Made by a program: the position numbers and the translations under genes
Part shown: piece by piece, positions 16,601-25,998 of the stretch
How the letters are laid out: the number at the start of each line of letters is the position of its first letter
Numbering within the stretch: position 1 is the stretch's first letter
Notes under the pieces: model-generated
Seen by the model: only the letters and a program-made list of their open reading frames with translations
The model's database searches: none
Told to the model about the DNA's origin: nothing
Source: Cyclobacteriaceae bacterium
Lineage (GTDB): Bacteria; Bacteroidota; Bacteroidia; Cytophagales; Cyclobacteriaceae
Reading direction: 5' to 3'
Assembly (NCBI GenBank): GCA_019638275.1
Contig: JAHBUC010000001.1
Span: 62,001 to 126,000, forward strand
DNA length: 64,000 nucleotides

Positions 16601-17046
16601 TCAATTTTTACGTGCTGGAATTTGGCCGCAAACTCGCGGTCCATGTCGTTAGCGGTAACTTCAACAATGTTGTTTTCTTTAAAGCGTCTGGCGGTTTCGC
16701 GTATAATGGCGAAGGCTTTGGGTAAAACTTTCAGCAATACCTTTTCCAGTTCCTTGTTGCGGTCTTGCTCCAGCTTGTCAATCTCTGCGAAGATGGATTC
16801 CTTTTCGCTGATGTCGAGTTCAGGATTTTCTTCAATCCGTTTGTGGAGCGCTGCCAGTTGATCATCTATATCCTTCAGAAAGGCATTGATTTCATGTTGC
16901 ACCTGTTGGGTTTGTTCACGCAACTGGTCGTTGGTTAACGCTCCAAGCCTGCTTTCCTCCTGCTTGGTTTGTTCCACCAGGGGCATAATGCGCTTAATGT
17001 CTTTGTCAGATTTGGTACCGAAGATTTTCGCAATGAATTTTAGCAT
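13696..17046 (-). CDS. secA: Preprotein translocase ATPase SecA
   Basis: A 1116-residue motor that pushes unfolded proteins through SecYEG. The start [10 protein letters not shown] is chosen over a 17-codon extension because it gives the conserved N-terminus. Seen are Walker A MATGEGKT (191-198), [20 protein letters not shown] from 299, the cross-linking domain, and [11 protein letters not shown] in the second motor domain. It is longer than E. coli SecA (901) because of insertions in the first motor and helical regions, usual in Bacteroidota. The C-terminus ends LNNRCIIID and lacks the Cys-rich zinc-binding SecB tail. It is translationally coupled to the SPOR gene. Confidence 0.97.
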   Translation of the reverse strand: [1116 protein letters not shown]

Positions 17047-17244
17047 ATCGTAACGTAGTCCTAAAGTTCTGTGCCCGCTTGTACAGACTACGGGCAAAAG
17101 AGCGTCAAAGTTAAATTGTTTTTTGTCACCTGCCTACCGGCAAGTGCGTTTGCGGGGTGCAATTATGGCTCCAAATGGCGTTTAAAACAGCTTTTTTGAA
17201 TAAGCGCACCATTTTGGCAGTCATCCGCCCGAAAATGGCAGGTA

Positions 17245-18021
17245 TCAGTACTCGAAAATGCCCTCGAATACTTTTTTGGCAGGGCCAATAAGGTAAATGT
17301 GTGAGAAAATTGGGGTGCCTGATTGTTCAAATTCTACCGATAATTCACCGCCCAGTGTTTTCACCGTTACCGGTGATGTGTATCCTTGCCGGGATGCGGC
17401 CAGTGCTGCAGCCGTTACGCCTGTACCACAGGATAGTGTTTCGTTTTCCACACCGCGTTCATAGGTGCGCACAAAAATGGTGTTGTTGTCTTGAAGCTCA
17501 ACGAAGTTCACGTTGGTTCCGCCCTGTGCTTCAAACTGTTTGTCGTAGCGAAGCTTTCTTCCTTCTTCAAAAACGGGATAATGCTGTATGTCTTTCACAA
17601 AACAAATCAGGTGAGGCGAACCCGTGTTGATGAAGAGGTTTGCACCTAGTTCTTTCACCTCGTTCACATCATTCATGCGCAATCGAATTTTTTCTGCTGA
17701 TTGTAATTCGGCATCGTGCAGTCCGTCATATGCGTTGAAAGAAGTTTTACCGTTAATCAGGCCTAACGTTGAAGCAAATTGCACGGCCGCGCGACTGCCA
17801 TTTCCGCAGAGGCTCTGTGAGCCATCGCTGTTGTAGTAGTTGAGGTTAAAATCCGTGGAGGGATGTTTTTCGATCAGGATTAATCCATCGGCACCAATAC
17901 CAAACTTACGGTCGCATATTTTTTTGATCTGATCAACAGAAAATGAAAATGCTCCTGATCGGTTATCGATCAGGATAAAATCATTACCCGTAGCCTGGTA
18001 TTTATGGAAAGGAATTTTCAT
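17245..18021 (-). CDS. dapF: Diaminopimelate epimerase
   Basis: A 258-residue enzyme converting LL- to meso-diaminopimelate for lysine and peptidoglycan synthesis. The two catalytic cysteines are present: C72 in GSQSLCGNGSR and C198 in ETLSCGTGVTAAAL. The N-terminal KYQATGNDFILID matches the family start. It lies 13 bases after a DUF4834 gene and downstream of carB, in one direction. The 198 bases after it, before secA, hold a small TGCC-TACC-GGCA palindrome and nothing else I can identify. Confidence 0.96.
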   Translation of the reverse strand: MKIPFHKYQATGNDFILIDNRSGAFSFSVDQIKKICDRKFGIGADGLILIEKHPSTDFNLNYYNSDGSQSLCGNGSRAAVQFASTLGLINGKTSFNAYDGLHDAELQSAEKIRLRMNDVNEVKELGANLFINTGSPHLICFVKDIQHYPVFEEGRKLRYDKQFEAQGGTNVNFVELQDNNTIFVRTYERGVENETLSCGTGVTAAALAASRQGYTSPVTVKTLGGELSVEFEQSGTPIFSHIYLIGPAKKVFEGIFEY

Positions 18022-18034
18022 GGCGAAAGAGAGG

Positions 18035-18253
18035 TTATTTTACCTCTTCGTAATCCACATATTCTCCGCCTTTAAAGCCTTTTCGCTTTTCTTTCGGTGG
18101 AGCCGAATCGATGTTTACATTGCCTCCGGAACGCTTATTTAAGTCGTTCGGATCAGCATACCCCTGTTTTACGCTACCCACAAACACACGGAACAGCCCG
18201 AGCTTGTAGAGCACGTAGAAAATCAGGACGAATAGGAGGAGTATTCTAAGCAT
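18035..18253 (-). CDS. DUF4834 family small membrane protein
   Basis: A 72-residue protein with an N-terminal membrane helix (RILLLFVLIFYVLYKLGLF) and a charged tail ending KGGEYVDYEEVK, the pattern of the Bacteroidota DUF4834 family. It sits between carB (20-base gap) and dapF (13-base gap), probably in the same transcript. Function unknown. Confidence 0.75.
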   Translation of the reverse strand: MLRILLLFVLIFYVLYKLGLFRVFVGSVKQGYADPNDLNKRSGGNVNIDSAPPKEKRKGFKGGEYVDYEEVK

Positions 18254-18273
18254 TTCAGTAAAACTACTTCTTT

Positions 18274-21087
18274 CTAACGACTTAAGTACAAATTCCGTTC
18301 ACTGTAAATCTTCAGGAAGTAATCATCCATCAGGTCGTCAATGAAATAAATCGCTTCCCCGGTCGATTTCATTTCAGGACCAAGCTCCTTGTTTACATCC
18401 GGAAACTTGCTGAACGAGAATACCGGTTCCTTGATGGCGTATCCTTTCTTGGTAGGACGAAACGTGAAGTCTTTTATTTTCTTTTCGCCCAACATTACTT
18501 TGGTAGCATAGTTCACGTAAGCTTCATCATAAGCTTTGCAGATGAACGGCACCGTACGCGATGCGCGCGGATTAGCCTCAATGATGTATACCTTGTCGTT
18601 CTTTACAGCAAACTGAATGTTAATCAAGCCAACAGTTTTCAACGCGATGGCAATCCGTTGCGTATAGGTTTCTATTTGCTTCATCACAAAATCGCCCAGG
18701 TTGTAAGGTGGCAACACGGCATATGAATCACCCGAGTGAATACCCGCGGGTTCAATGTGCTGCATCACGCCAATGATGTACACATCTTCGCCATCGCAAA
18801 TGGCATCGGCTTCGGCTTCAATGGCGCCATCTAAAAAGTGATCGAGCAATACTTTATTTTCCGGCAGGTGCTTCCAGATATCGATGATATGATTTTCAAG
18901 TTCTTTTTCATTAATCACGATCTTCATGCTTTGTCCGCCCAATACGTAGGAGGGACGCACCAATAAAGGAAAGCCGATTGTTTTAGACGCTTCCAACGCT
19001 TCATCGGCATTGGTGGCTACACCAAATTCCGGATAAGGAATATTCAATTCTTTTAACAGTGTTGAGAAGCTTCCGCGATCTTCGGCCAGGTCAAGTGCTT
19101 CGAATGACGTTCCGATAATTTTTACTCCGTACTTGTGTAGTTTCTCAGCCAACTTCAACGCGGTTTGTCCGCCTAGCTGAACGATTACACCTTCAGGTTT
19201 TTCATGCTGGATGATATCCCACAGGTGTTCCCAGAAAACGGGCTCGAAATAAAGTTTGTCGGCAATATCAAAATCGGTTGAAACCGTTTCCGGGTTGCAG
19301 TTGATCATGATGGCTTCGTAACCACATTCTTTTGTGGCCAGCACACCGTGTACGCAAGAGTAATCAAATTCAATTCCCTGACCGATACGGTTCGGTCCGG
19401 AACCCAACACAATGATTTTTTTCTTATCAGAAACGACAGACTCGTTTTCCGAATCGAATGTAGAATAATAGTACGGTGTATTGGCTTCAAATTCTGCTGC
19501 ACAGGTATCCACCAGTTTAAATACACGGCTAATGCCCATGGCTTTGCGCTTCTCGTGCACTTCGCTTTCCAGGCAATCGAGAATGTGTGCAATCTGCCGG
19601 TCGGCAAAACCTCTTTCCTTGGCTTTGCGCATCAATTCTACAGGAATGGTTTCCAGTTTGTACTGCTCAATCTCACGTTCAATCTCCACCAGTTCCCACA
19701 CCTGCTCTAAAAACCACTTATCAATTTTGGTCAGGTTCTGGATGGTTTTCATGGAGATGCCAAGCTTCATGGCATCGTAAATATGGAAGAGGCGGTTCCA
19801 GCTTGGATTCTCCAGGCTGTACACCAGTTCATCGCGATTGGTATTTTCTTTTCCATCAGCACCCAGGCCGTTACGCCTGATTTCCAGCGACTGACAGGCT
19901 TTCTGTAGGGCCTCCTGGAAATTTCTACCAATACCCATTACTTCACCTACCGACTTCATCTGCAAACCCAACTTGCGGTTGGCGCCTTGAAACTTGTCGA
20001 AATTCCAGCGCGGAATTTTTACAATCACGTAGTCAAGCGCAGGTTCGAAATAAGCTGTCGTTGTTCCGGTGATGGCGTTCTTTAATTCATCCAGGTTATA
20101 ACCGATGGCCAGTTTCGCGGCCACTTTGGCAATCGGGTAACCCGTGGCTTTTGAAGCCAATGCGGATGAGCGCGAAACGCGTGGGTTAATTTCAATACCA
20201 ATGATGTCGTCATTATCCGGATTCACCGCAAACTGCACGTTGCACCCTCCGGCAAACTGTCCGATGCCATTCATCATTTTAATGGCCAGGTCGCGCATGT
20301 GTTGGTAAACCGTATCGGGCAACGTCATGGCTGGTGCAACGGTAATGGAGTCACCGGTATGCACACCCATCGGGTCGAAGTTTTCGATGGAGCAGATGAT
20401 GATCACGTTGCCTCTTCCATCGCGGAGCAATTCAAGCTCATATTCTTTCCAACCCAAAATACTTTGTTCAACCAGCACTTCGTGAATGGGCGATGCGTGC
20501 AACCCACGATTCAACGCTTCATCAAATTCTTCAGGTTTGTTCACAAATCCTCCCCCGGTACCACCCAAGGTAAACGAAGGGCGAATCACCAATGGAAAGC
20601 CAATTTCCTGAGCAATTTCCTTTCCTTGTAAAAACGAGGTAGCTGTTGAGCCTTTACACACACCAACACCCAACTCCAGCATTTTCAACCGGAATTTCTC
20701 CCGATCCTCCGTGGTTTCAATCGCTTTAATGTCTACACCAATAATCTTTACACCGTAATGTTGCCAGATTCCTGCTTTATCACACTCAATACACAGGTTC
20801 AGGGCTGTTTGTCCACCCATGGTGGGTAAAACCGCATCGATGTTGTGTTTTTCGAGTATTTCGCGGATAGATTTCTTCGTCAGGGGCTTGAGGTACACGT
20901 GGTCGGCTGTTACCTTATCCGTCATAATCGTAGCCGGATTAGAGTTTATGAGCACCACTTCAATTCCTTCTTCACGAAGCGATCTTGATGCCTGTGATCC
21001 GGCATAGTCAAACTCACAAGCCTGGCCAATAATAATGGGGCCGCTGCCGATAATCAGAACGGAACGAATACTTCTATCTCTTGGCAT
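18274..21087 (-). CDS. carB: Carbamoyl-phosphate synthase large subunit, short form
   Basis: A 937-residue enzyme forming carbamoyl phosphate for arginine and pyrimidines. The start MPRDRSIRSVLIIGSGPI is chosen because a consensus promoter (21117-21147) overlaps the longer frame. Both ATP-grasp halves are present: the first with GSGPIIIGQACEFDYAGSQA and VIRPSFTLGGTGGG, the second with LGSGPNRIGQGIEFDYSCVH and LVRPSYVLGGQSM. The protein ends soon after the second half (SERNLYLSR), so the about 130-residue allosteric MGS-like domain of the 1073-residue E. coli enzyme is absent. This short form is common in Bacteroidota. It implies loss of the usual UMP/ornithine control. Confidence 0.95.
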   Translation of the reverse strand: MPRDRSIRSVLIIGSGPIIIGQACEFDYAGSQASRSLREEGIEVVLINSNPATIMTDKVTADHVYLKPLTKKSIREILEKHNIDAVLPTMGGQTALNLCIECDKAGIWQHYGVKIIGVDIKAIETTEDREKFRLKMLELGVGVCKGSTATSFLQGKEIAQEIGFPLVIRPSFTLGGTGGGFVNKPEEFDEALNRGLHASPIHEVLVEQSILGWKEYELELLRDGRGNVIIICSIENFDPMGVHTGDSITVAPAMTLPDTVYQHMRDLAIKMMNGIGQFAGGCNVQFAVNPDNDDIIGIEINPRVSRSSALASKATGYPIAKVAAKLAIGYNLDELKNAITGTTTAYFEPALDYVIVKIPRWNFDKFQGANRKLGLQMKSVGEVMGIGRNFQEALQKACQSLEIRRNGLGADGKENTNRDELVYSLENPSWNRLFHIYDAMKLGISMKTIQNLTKIDKWFLEQVWELVEIEREIEQYKLETIPVELMRKAKERGFADRQIAHILDCLESEVHEKRKAMGISRVFKLVDTCAAEFEANTPYYYSTFDSENESVVSDKKKIIVLGSGPNRIGQGIEFDYSCVHGVLATKECGYEAIMINCNPETVSTDFDIADKLYFEPVFWEHLWDIIQHEKPEGVIVQLGGQTALKLAEKLHKYGVKIIGTSFEALDLAEDRGSFSTLLKELNIPYPEFGVATNADEALEASKTIGFPLLVRPSYVLGGQSMKIVINEKELENHIIDIWKHLPENKVLLDHFLDGAIEAEADAICDGEDVYIIGVMQHIEPAGIHSGDSYAVLPPYNLGDFVMKQIETYTQRIAIALKTVGLINIQFAVKNDKVYIIEANPRASRTVPFICKAYDEAYVNYATKVMLGEKKIKDFTFRPTKKGYAIKEPVFSFSKFPDVNKELGPEMKSTGEAIYFIDDLMDDYFLKIYSERNLYLSR

Positions 21088-21116
21088 GTTGGTGGTTGGG
21101 TATGGATAAATTGGGG

Positions 21117-21147
21117 CAAAAATAAGGTGCACACCCCAACGCACAAA
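21117..21147 (-). promoter_or_regulatory. carB promoter, Bacteroidota consensus
   Basis: On the minus strand, TTTG (21144-21147), 19 bases, then TATTTTTG (21117-21124). This is an exact match to the Bacteroidota primary-sigma consensus TTTG-N19-TAnnTTTG. It gives a leader of roughly 25 bases before the ATG at 21087 and decides the carB start. Confidence 0.75.
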
Positions 21148-21165
21148 AGGAATGGAAATAAAAAA

Positions 21166-21186
21166 CCCTGACGCGTTGTCAGGGCT
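21166..21186 (-). terminator. Terminator of the T9SS metalloprotease gene
   Basis: CCCTGAC and GTCAGGG form a 7-bp stem around a five-base loop. Read on the minus strand it is followed by a run of T. It begins a few bases after the stop at 21192 and so ends the large upstream gene just before the carB promoter. Confidence 0.7.
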
Positions 21187-21191
21187 TTAGA

Positions 21192-24100
21192 CTACTGTGT
21201 TTTGATAATTTTTCGGAGAATCCGTCCTCCGGAGCTGCCTTGAATGGCCACGATATACAGACCAGATGGAAGGCCGGATAAATCAAGTTGATGTTTCAAT
21301 TTTTCTCCTGACGGAGGAAGTTTCACCGCCTGCAGTTGTTGACCCTGCACGTTCATCAGACTGATGTGTGTTTCGGTAAACGTGGGCTCGTCAATTTCGA
21401 TGTGAAGCAGTTGATTGGTTAGCGGATTTGGATAAATGCTAACAGAAGTGCTCAGCTGTTCAATGGACGTAATCGGATCCTGGATATATAAATTATCAAT
21501 GGCCCAGCCCCAACCGTTAACGGTTTCATTGGCAAACAACCGGAAGCGAATCAACACATCATCACCTGCTTGAAAATTTCCATTGGCAGTCATGTCAATA
21601 ACACGTGTTCTGAACATAGACGCATTTCCGTTGCCTTGTGCGTTGAACGTACTTATCCAGGGAGCTAACCCGCCCACGATGTCATACCCATCCAAAAATC
21701 TGCTCCAGGTTTCTCCTCCATCTTTTGAGCCCTCTACGATTACGTAATCCCTGAAGTTCGGATTTCCAAAAGGCACGCCTGTGTTGTGCCCTTCAACAAT
21801 GACCACTTCATCAAATCGGATTAATGAATTGGAGGATGCTATGGTGATGGGTTTGGTGAGTATGGTTTGAAAGTTGGAAGTTTTATTTAATCCAATGCCG
21901 TTGGGGTAAAAGTGTTCAGAATGAATAGCGCCATTGGTGAAGTTGGTGGGCTGGGTCACACTGAAGAAGTTGCCGATAAAATCATTCGTTGATGCATTAA
22001 ATGTGTTTGAATAGGTATTAACCGGTTCGCTGAATTGAACAACTGGAACTTTCAGGAAGTTACCGGAGGGAGGAAAGAATCCTTCACTGCCCTCTGAGTC
22101 GATGGCAATGATTCTGTATCGGATAACATCACCCGCAGCAAGGATATTTACATTGGTGATTGGGAGTTCATACTCATCACCCAGCGGGTTGAGAAACAAT
22201 TCCTCAACTACAGGCTCATCATCATTAACACCAATTTCAACCTGAACGGCAGTAATGTCATTGGCATCAGTTGCAGTAAAGGTTAACAGAATGCTTTCTG
22301 TTCCCTCAGTTACATAGTCGATGTGATCATGTAAGACAAGCGGAGGAGTTTCGTCAATCTGAATTTTCAGGTTATCGATGGCCCATCCCCAACCAGCCGC
22401 GAATGGGTCGCTAAAGAGCCTGAAACGGATTACCACCTCGTCACCTGTATCAAATTTATCCTGTAAGTTTAATGTACGCGAACGGTAAAGTGTAGGATCC
22501 CCGACTGCGGTTGAGTTGTTTCCTGATATCGCACTGTTGTAGCGGGATAGCCAGGCAGAGTTTGCTCTGGAATCGTAGCCATTCGCCACTGGTGTCCAGG
22601 TAATGCCACCATCTTTTGAGCCTTCAACTACAACATAATCCCAAAATTCCTCATCGCCAAAAACGGTTCCAGTCTCACCGGGTTCAACCAAAACAATTTC
22701 ATCAAATAAAATGGTGGCAAGCTCGGCTTTTTCTTTAACTCTTACCGGAATTTTAAGTTGGTAAATCAGGTTTAGCTGGTTGTTCGGTTGTCCGTTACCT
22801 TCCGGGTAAGGATGGGTTGAGTGAATGGCCGGATTAGAAAATCCAGTAGGTTGAACGATGGAGAAACCATTACCAAAAAAATCGTTTGAAGGAGCGTTGA
22901 AATTATTGGTATATGAATCCTGCGTAGGTTCAAGGCCAACTACATTAACGCGCTGAAAGGTAGTTTCGGTTGGGAAAAATGCTTTGTTTCCTCCCGGTGT
23001 TGCCTGAGCCTGATCAACAGCGCTGATGCGGTATGACACCACATCATCAATCACGAGTCCACCACCGAGGTTAATGGTGGCCAGGTAAACTGAATCTTCA
23101 CCCGGATTTTGAAGCACCATGGGAACACTGCCTTGAGAGACATCATTAATCAAATACTCAACCGTAACAGAGGCAATGCCGATGTTATCAGTTATTCGTG
23201 CTTCAATTTGAAAACTGGTTTCACTATCGAGAATAAAAGCTTTAGGGGTATGTGTAATTACAGGCGCTTGAGTATCAGGGCCTGTTGAGAATATAAAAAT
23301 GTTCTGAAGCTCAGGTTGTAATTTTCTCACAAACTTTCCCGGATTCACAAATTGCCGGTTTGCATTATCGTTTACCGAAATGAAATATCCATAGTCCCGG
23401 GCAATGCCACTGGAAGGGATTGATGCCGAGAATTCTTTAGGGTTGCCGGTGGGTGCCATGCTCACCTCGGTAAAGGCAGTACCATCCAACGTGTAGTTTA
23501 ATTTAAGCGATGAAGCATTGAATCCGTTATCATCTTCGATTTTCACAGTTACCACATAGGGCCCCGTTATATTTTCCGTGTCAGCCAAAGGTTGGTGTAC
23601 AATTCTAACAAACTCCCACCCTAAATCTTTAAGCATATTCCATGCAACTCCTGGATCATGAATTCGTTCTTGCGGTGCTATTTCAGGAGTCATAAGGGCA
23701 TTTGCCGTGCCATTAAATGTGAGTTCATCAAGGTGACTGATGCTTGAGCCTTGATTAAAACTTGCCGGTGCGTATAGTTTTGGTCTAGTCGAAGTCTGTG
23801 AATCAAAAAACAGATTTTGACCAGTGAGTTGTGCATGCAATGTTGGTGAAGGAGAGGTGAAGGTCCTGATTAGATTTTGATCACTTAAATTTTCGATAGG
23901 AACATCGTAAATAATTGGAACCTCTGTACTTTGCAAACCTACACTTCCAGTTGAACCGTTGCTGTTGAATGTCCCTGCAAACCCTAAGCCATGACCAATT
24001 TCATGGAGCACAACTGTTACTAAATCGTATTGACCGGGCGAAGGATTTGAATTAGGGTCGAAATGCCAATCTGCGCTGCTGCTGAATTGGGCGAATAAAT

Positions 24101-24569
24101 CAGGGTTGTTTCCGTTCAGATTTTTTCCGGTAATCTTTTCAGCAAGAGCAACAGGGTAAAAAACATTTAACTTTTGCGCGCCATCGAAGTTTGCATATGC
24201 AGCCGTATATAACGCTCCTCCTAACGCACCTGGTTGCAGAGTTGTCCAATTGGCAATTATTCGTATAGGAACAGGTGAAGATATTAGTCCTTCCCATATA
24301 TCAATTGCTGCCTGGAAAGCAGCTTCTGCCTGAGGAACACTCCCAAATCCGATGTACTCGACTTCAATTGTTGAAGTTTTGATCCGGTCTGAGCTATTTA
24401 ATAGTTTAATAAGTTCTTGTCGGGGAGGAATGAAGCAGGGGTTATTCTCGGTATGGGCATAGCAAATTACTGGTTTGGTAATTTTTATCCCCATAGGACG
24501 CTGCGCATATCCCAGATAGCAAGTAAGTGTAAACAAAACAGGAAGGGTGATTCGGTAGAATTTTCTCAT
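21192..24569 (-). CDS. T9SS-exported putative zinc metalloprotease, multi-domain
   Basis: A 1125-residue extracellular protein. Order: signal peptide (MRKFYRITLPVLFTLTCYLG, residues 1-20 onward), a peptidase-like domain with VVLHEIGHGLGFAGTF around H189-E190-H193, an Ig-like region, then two about 250-residue modules. Each module contains a YTNNFNAPSNDFFGN-type start, a DYVVVEGSKDGGITW-type middle and a GWGWAIDNL end. A final type A T9SS sorting domain runs from SIYPNPLTNQLL to the C-terminus. The HExxH is present, but the third metzincin ligand position ten residues after H189 is Gly, so catalysis is uncertain. The start is the Met giving a clean signal peptide. A hairpin terminator follows. 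Confidence 0.85.
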   Translation of the reverse strand: MRKFYRITLPVLFTLTCYLGYAQRPMGIKITKPVICYAHTENNPCFIPPRQELIKLLNSSDRIKTSTIEVEYIGFGSVPQAEAAFQAAIDIWEGLISSPVPIRIIANWTTLQPGALGGALYTAAYANFDGAQKLNVFYPVALAEKITGKNLNGNNPDLFAQFSSSADWHFDPNSNPSPGQYDLVTVVLHEIGHGLGFAGTFNSNGSTGSVGLQSTEVPIIYDVPIENLSDQNLIRTFTSPSPTLHAQLTGQNLFFDSQTSTRPKLYAPASFNQGSSISHLDELTFNGTANALMTPEIAPQERIHDPGVAWNMLKDLGWEFVRIVHQPLADTENITGPYVVTVKIEDDNGFNASSLKLNYTLDGTAFTEVSMAPTGNPKEFSASIPSSGIARDYGYFISVNDNANRQFVNPGKFVRKLQPELQNIFIFSTGPDTQAPVITHTPKAFILDSETSFQIEARITDNIGIASVTVEYLINDVSQGSVPMVLQNPGEDSVYLATINLGGGLVIDDVVSYRISAVDQAQATPGGNKAFFPTETTFQRVNVVGLEPTQDSYTNNFNAPSNDFFGNGFSIVQPTGFSNPAIHSTHPYPEGNGQPNNQLNLIYQLKIPVRVKEKAELATILFDEIVLVEPGETGTVFGDEEFWDYVVVEGSKDGGITWTPVANGYDSRANSAWLSRYNSAISGNNSTAVGDPTLYRSRTLNLQDKFDTGDEVVIRFRLFSDPFAAGWGWAIDNLKIQIDETPPLVLHDHIDYVTEGTESILLTFTATDANDITAVQVEIGVNDDEPVVEELFLNPLGDEYELPITNVNILAAGDVIRYRIIAIDSEGSEGFFPPSGNFLKVPVVQFSEPVNTYSNTFNASTNDFIGNFFSVTQPTNFTNGAIHSEHFYPNGIGLNKTSNFQTILTKPITIASSNSLIRFDEVVIVEGHNTGVPFGNPNFRDYVIVEGSKDGGETWSRFLDGYDIVGGLAPWISTFNAQGNGNASMFRTRVIDMTANGNFQAGDDVLIRFRLFANETVNGWGWAIDNLYIQDPITSIEQLSTSVSIYPNPLTNQLLHIEIDEPTFTETHISLMNVQGQQLQAVKLPPSGEKLKHQLDLSGLPSGLYIVAIQGSSGGRILRKIIKTQ

Positions 24570-24666
24570 AAAAACGTTCTCTTTATCAATACTACATAAC
24601 AACACGAGCTATCGAATTGATTAGGAAAGATACAGAAAAGGTAAGCGGTTTTTAATAGGGCGATTG

Positions 24667-25998
24667 TTAAATCATTCCCCTCGCCTTCAACTCCAGGTAT
24701 TTATTAATTGTATTCACCGTTAGGTTCTCCGGGGCGGTAAGGATAGTCTGGATACCCGATTTTTGAAGCTCTTTGGCAATCAGTTTTTTATCGTAAGCAA
24801 ATTTTTCAGCAACGGCTTTGTAGTAAATTTCTTTCAGGTCGGTTGCCGGACTGTTAATGAGTGTAGCCATTTCGGTATTCTCAAAAAAGATAACCACCAC
24901 CAAATGTTGTTTAGCCAGGCTCCGTAAAAAGGGTAATTGGCGTTGCATGCTGTACATCGACTCAAAATTGGTGAACAGCAACAACAAACTCCGTTGTGTT
25001 ACTTTTCTACGCACATGACTATACAACATGGAATAGTCAGATTCACGATAGCCGGTTTTTTGATTGTAAAGCACTTCCTGTATCTGGCCCATTTGCCGGT
25101 TACTGCGATTGGCTGCCAACGTGGTGTTAACCGTGTCTTGAAATGTAATAATTCCCGCCTTGTCTGATTTTCGAATCGCAATGTTGCTGATCACCAAACT
25201 GGCGTTGATCGCATAGTCCATCAGACTCAAGCCGTTGAAAGGCATTTGCATCACCCGGCTTTTATCGATGAGGGAATAAACCTGTTGTGAACGTTCGTCC
25301 TGATAGTGATTCACCATCAAGGCTGATTTTCGGGCGGTGGCTTTCCAGTTGATGGTACGAATGTCATCGCCCTGAACATATTCTTTGATCAACTCAAATT
25401 CCATGTTATGCCCAATGCGCCTGATTTTCTTTATTCCGGTTTCTGTTAATCGGTTTGATATGGCCAGCAACTCATACCTACGCATTTGAATATATGATGG
25501 GTAAACAGGCACCAGTGCATCCTGTGAAAATCTGAACCTGCGTTTTAGTAATCCCAATGGCGATGTTACAAATACATTTACTGCGCCAAACGAATATTCT
25601 CCGCGTTTTACCGGTCGTAAGGAATAGGTGATGGTTTTGCTTTCGCGTGGAGATAACTGCAACTTGAAATTCAAATCCCTTCGTTGAAACTGATGTGGTA
25701 TTTCATCAATCACTTGTATGGAGGCGTTGAACGGATAAAAATTTTCCAGGTAAATCCGGATTTCATTCTCATCGCCATTAGAAAGTTTTTCAGGTGTAAA
25801 CCGATAACCGTACAGGCCTCTACGGGTACGAAAGAGAAGCAGCGCATCCGTTACAACGGCAGCTACCAATACCAGAAATAATAGTTTTGGAATAATGACA
25901 AACCCCTTTAGTGCAAAGCTCAGGATAAAGCAAAGCACGATTGCGATAATCGCAACGAACAACCTGTTATTGAGGTAAAGGTTTTTGAGGTTTTTCAT
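24667..25998 (-). CDS. DUF58 domain protein (MoxR partner)
   Basis: A 443-residue protein with two N-terminal membrane helices (about residues 10-55), a beta-rich middle, and the DUF58 signature EFELIKEYVQGDDIRTINWK with STARKSALMV-like continuation (here ATARKSALMVNHY) near residues 195-225. The C-terminal part has a VWA-like layout (VYSLIDKSR, LLLLFTNFES). DUF58 proteins are regular partners of MoxR AAA+ ATPases. It begins 20 bases after the moxR-like gene stop and is last in the six-gene cluster. Confidence 0.9.
   Translation of the reverse strand: MKNLKNLYLNNRLFVAIIAIVLCFILSFALKGFVIIPKLLFLVLVAAVVTDALLLFRTRRGLYGYRFTPEKLSNGDENEIRIYLENFYPFNASIQVIDEIPHQFQRRDLNFKLQLSPRESKTITYSLRPVKRGEYSFGAVNVFVTSPLGLLKRRFRFSQDALVPVYPSYIQMRRYELLAISNRLTETGIKKIRRIGHNMEFELIKEYVQGDDIRTINWKATARKSALMVNHYQDERSQQVYSLIDKSRVMQMPFNGLSLMDYAINASLVISNIAIRKSDKAGIITFQDTVNTTLAANRSNRQMGQIQEVLYNQKTGYRESDYSMLYSHVRRKVTQRSLLLLFTNFESMYSMQRQLPFLRSLAKQHLVVVIFFENTEMATLINSPATDLKEIYYKAVAEKFAYDKKLIAKELQKSGIQTILTAPENLTVNTINKYLELKARGMI

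Noticed and set aside
21088..21144. Longer N-terminus for CarB
   Set aside because: A consensus promoter covers this stretch, and the conserved CarB start is at 21087.
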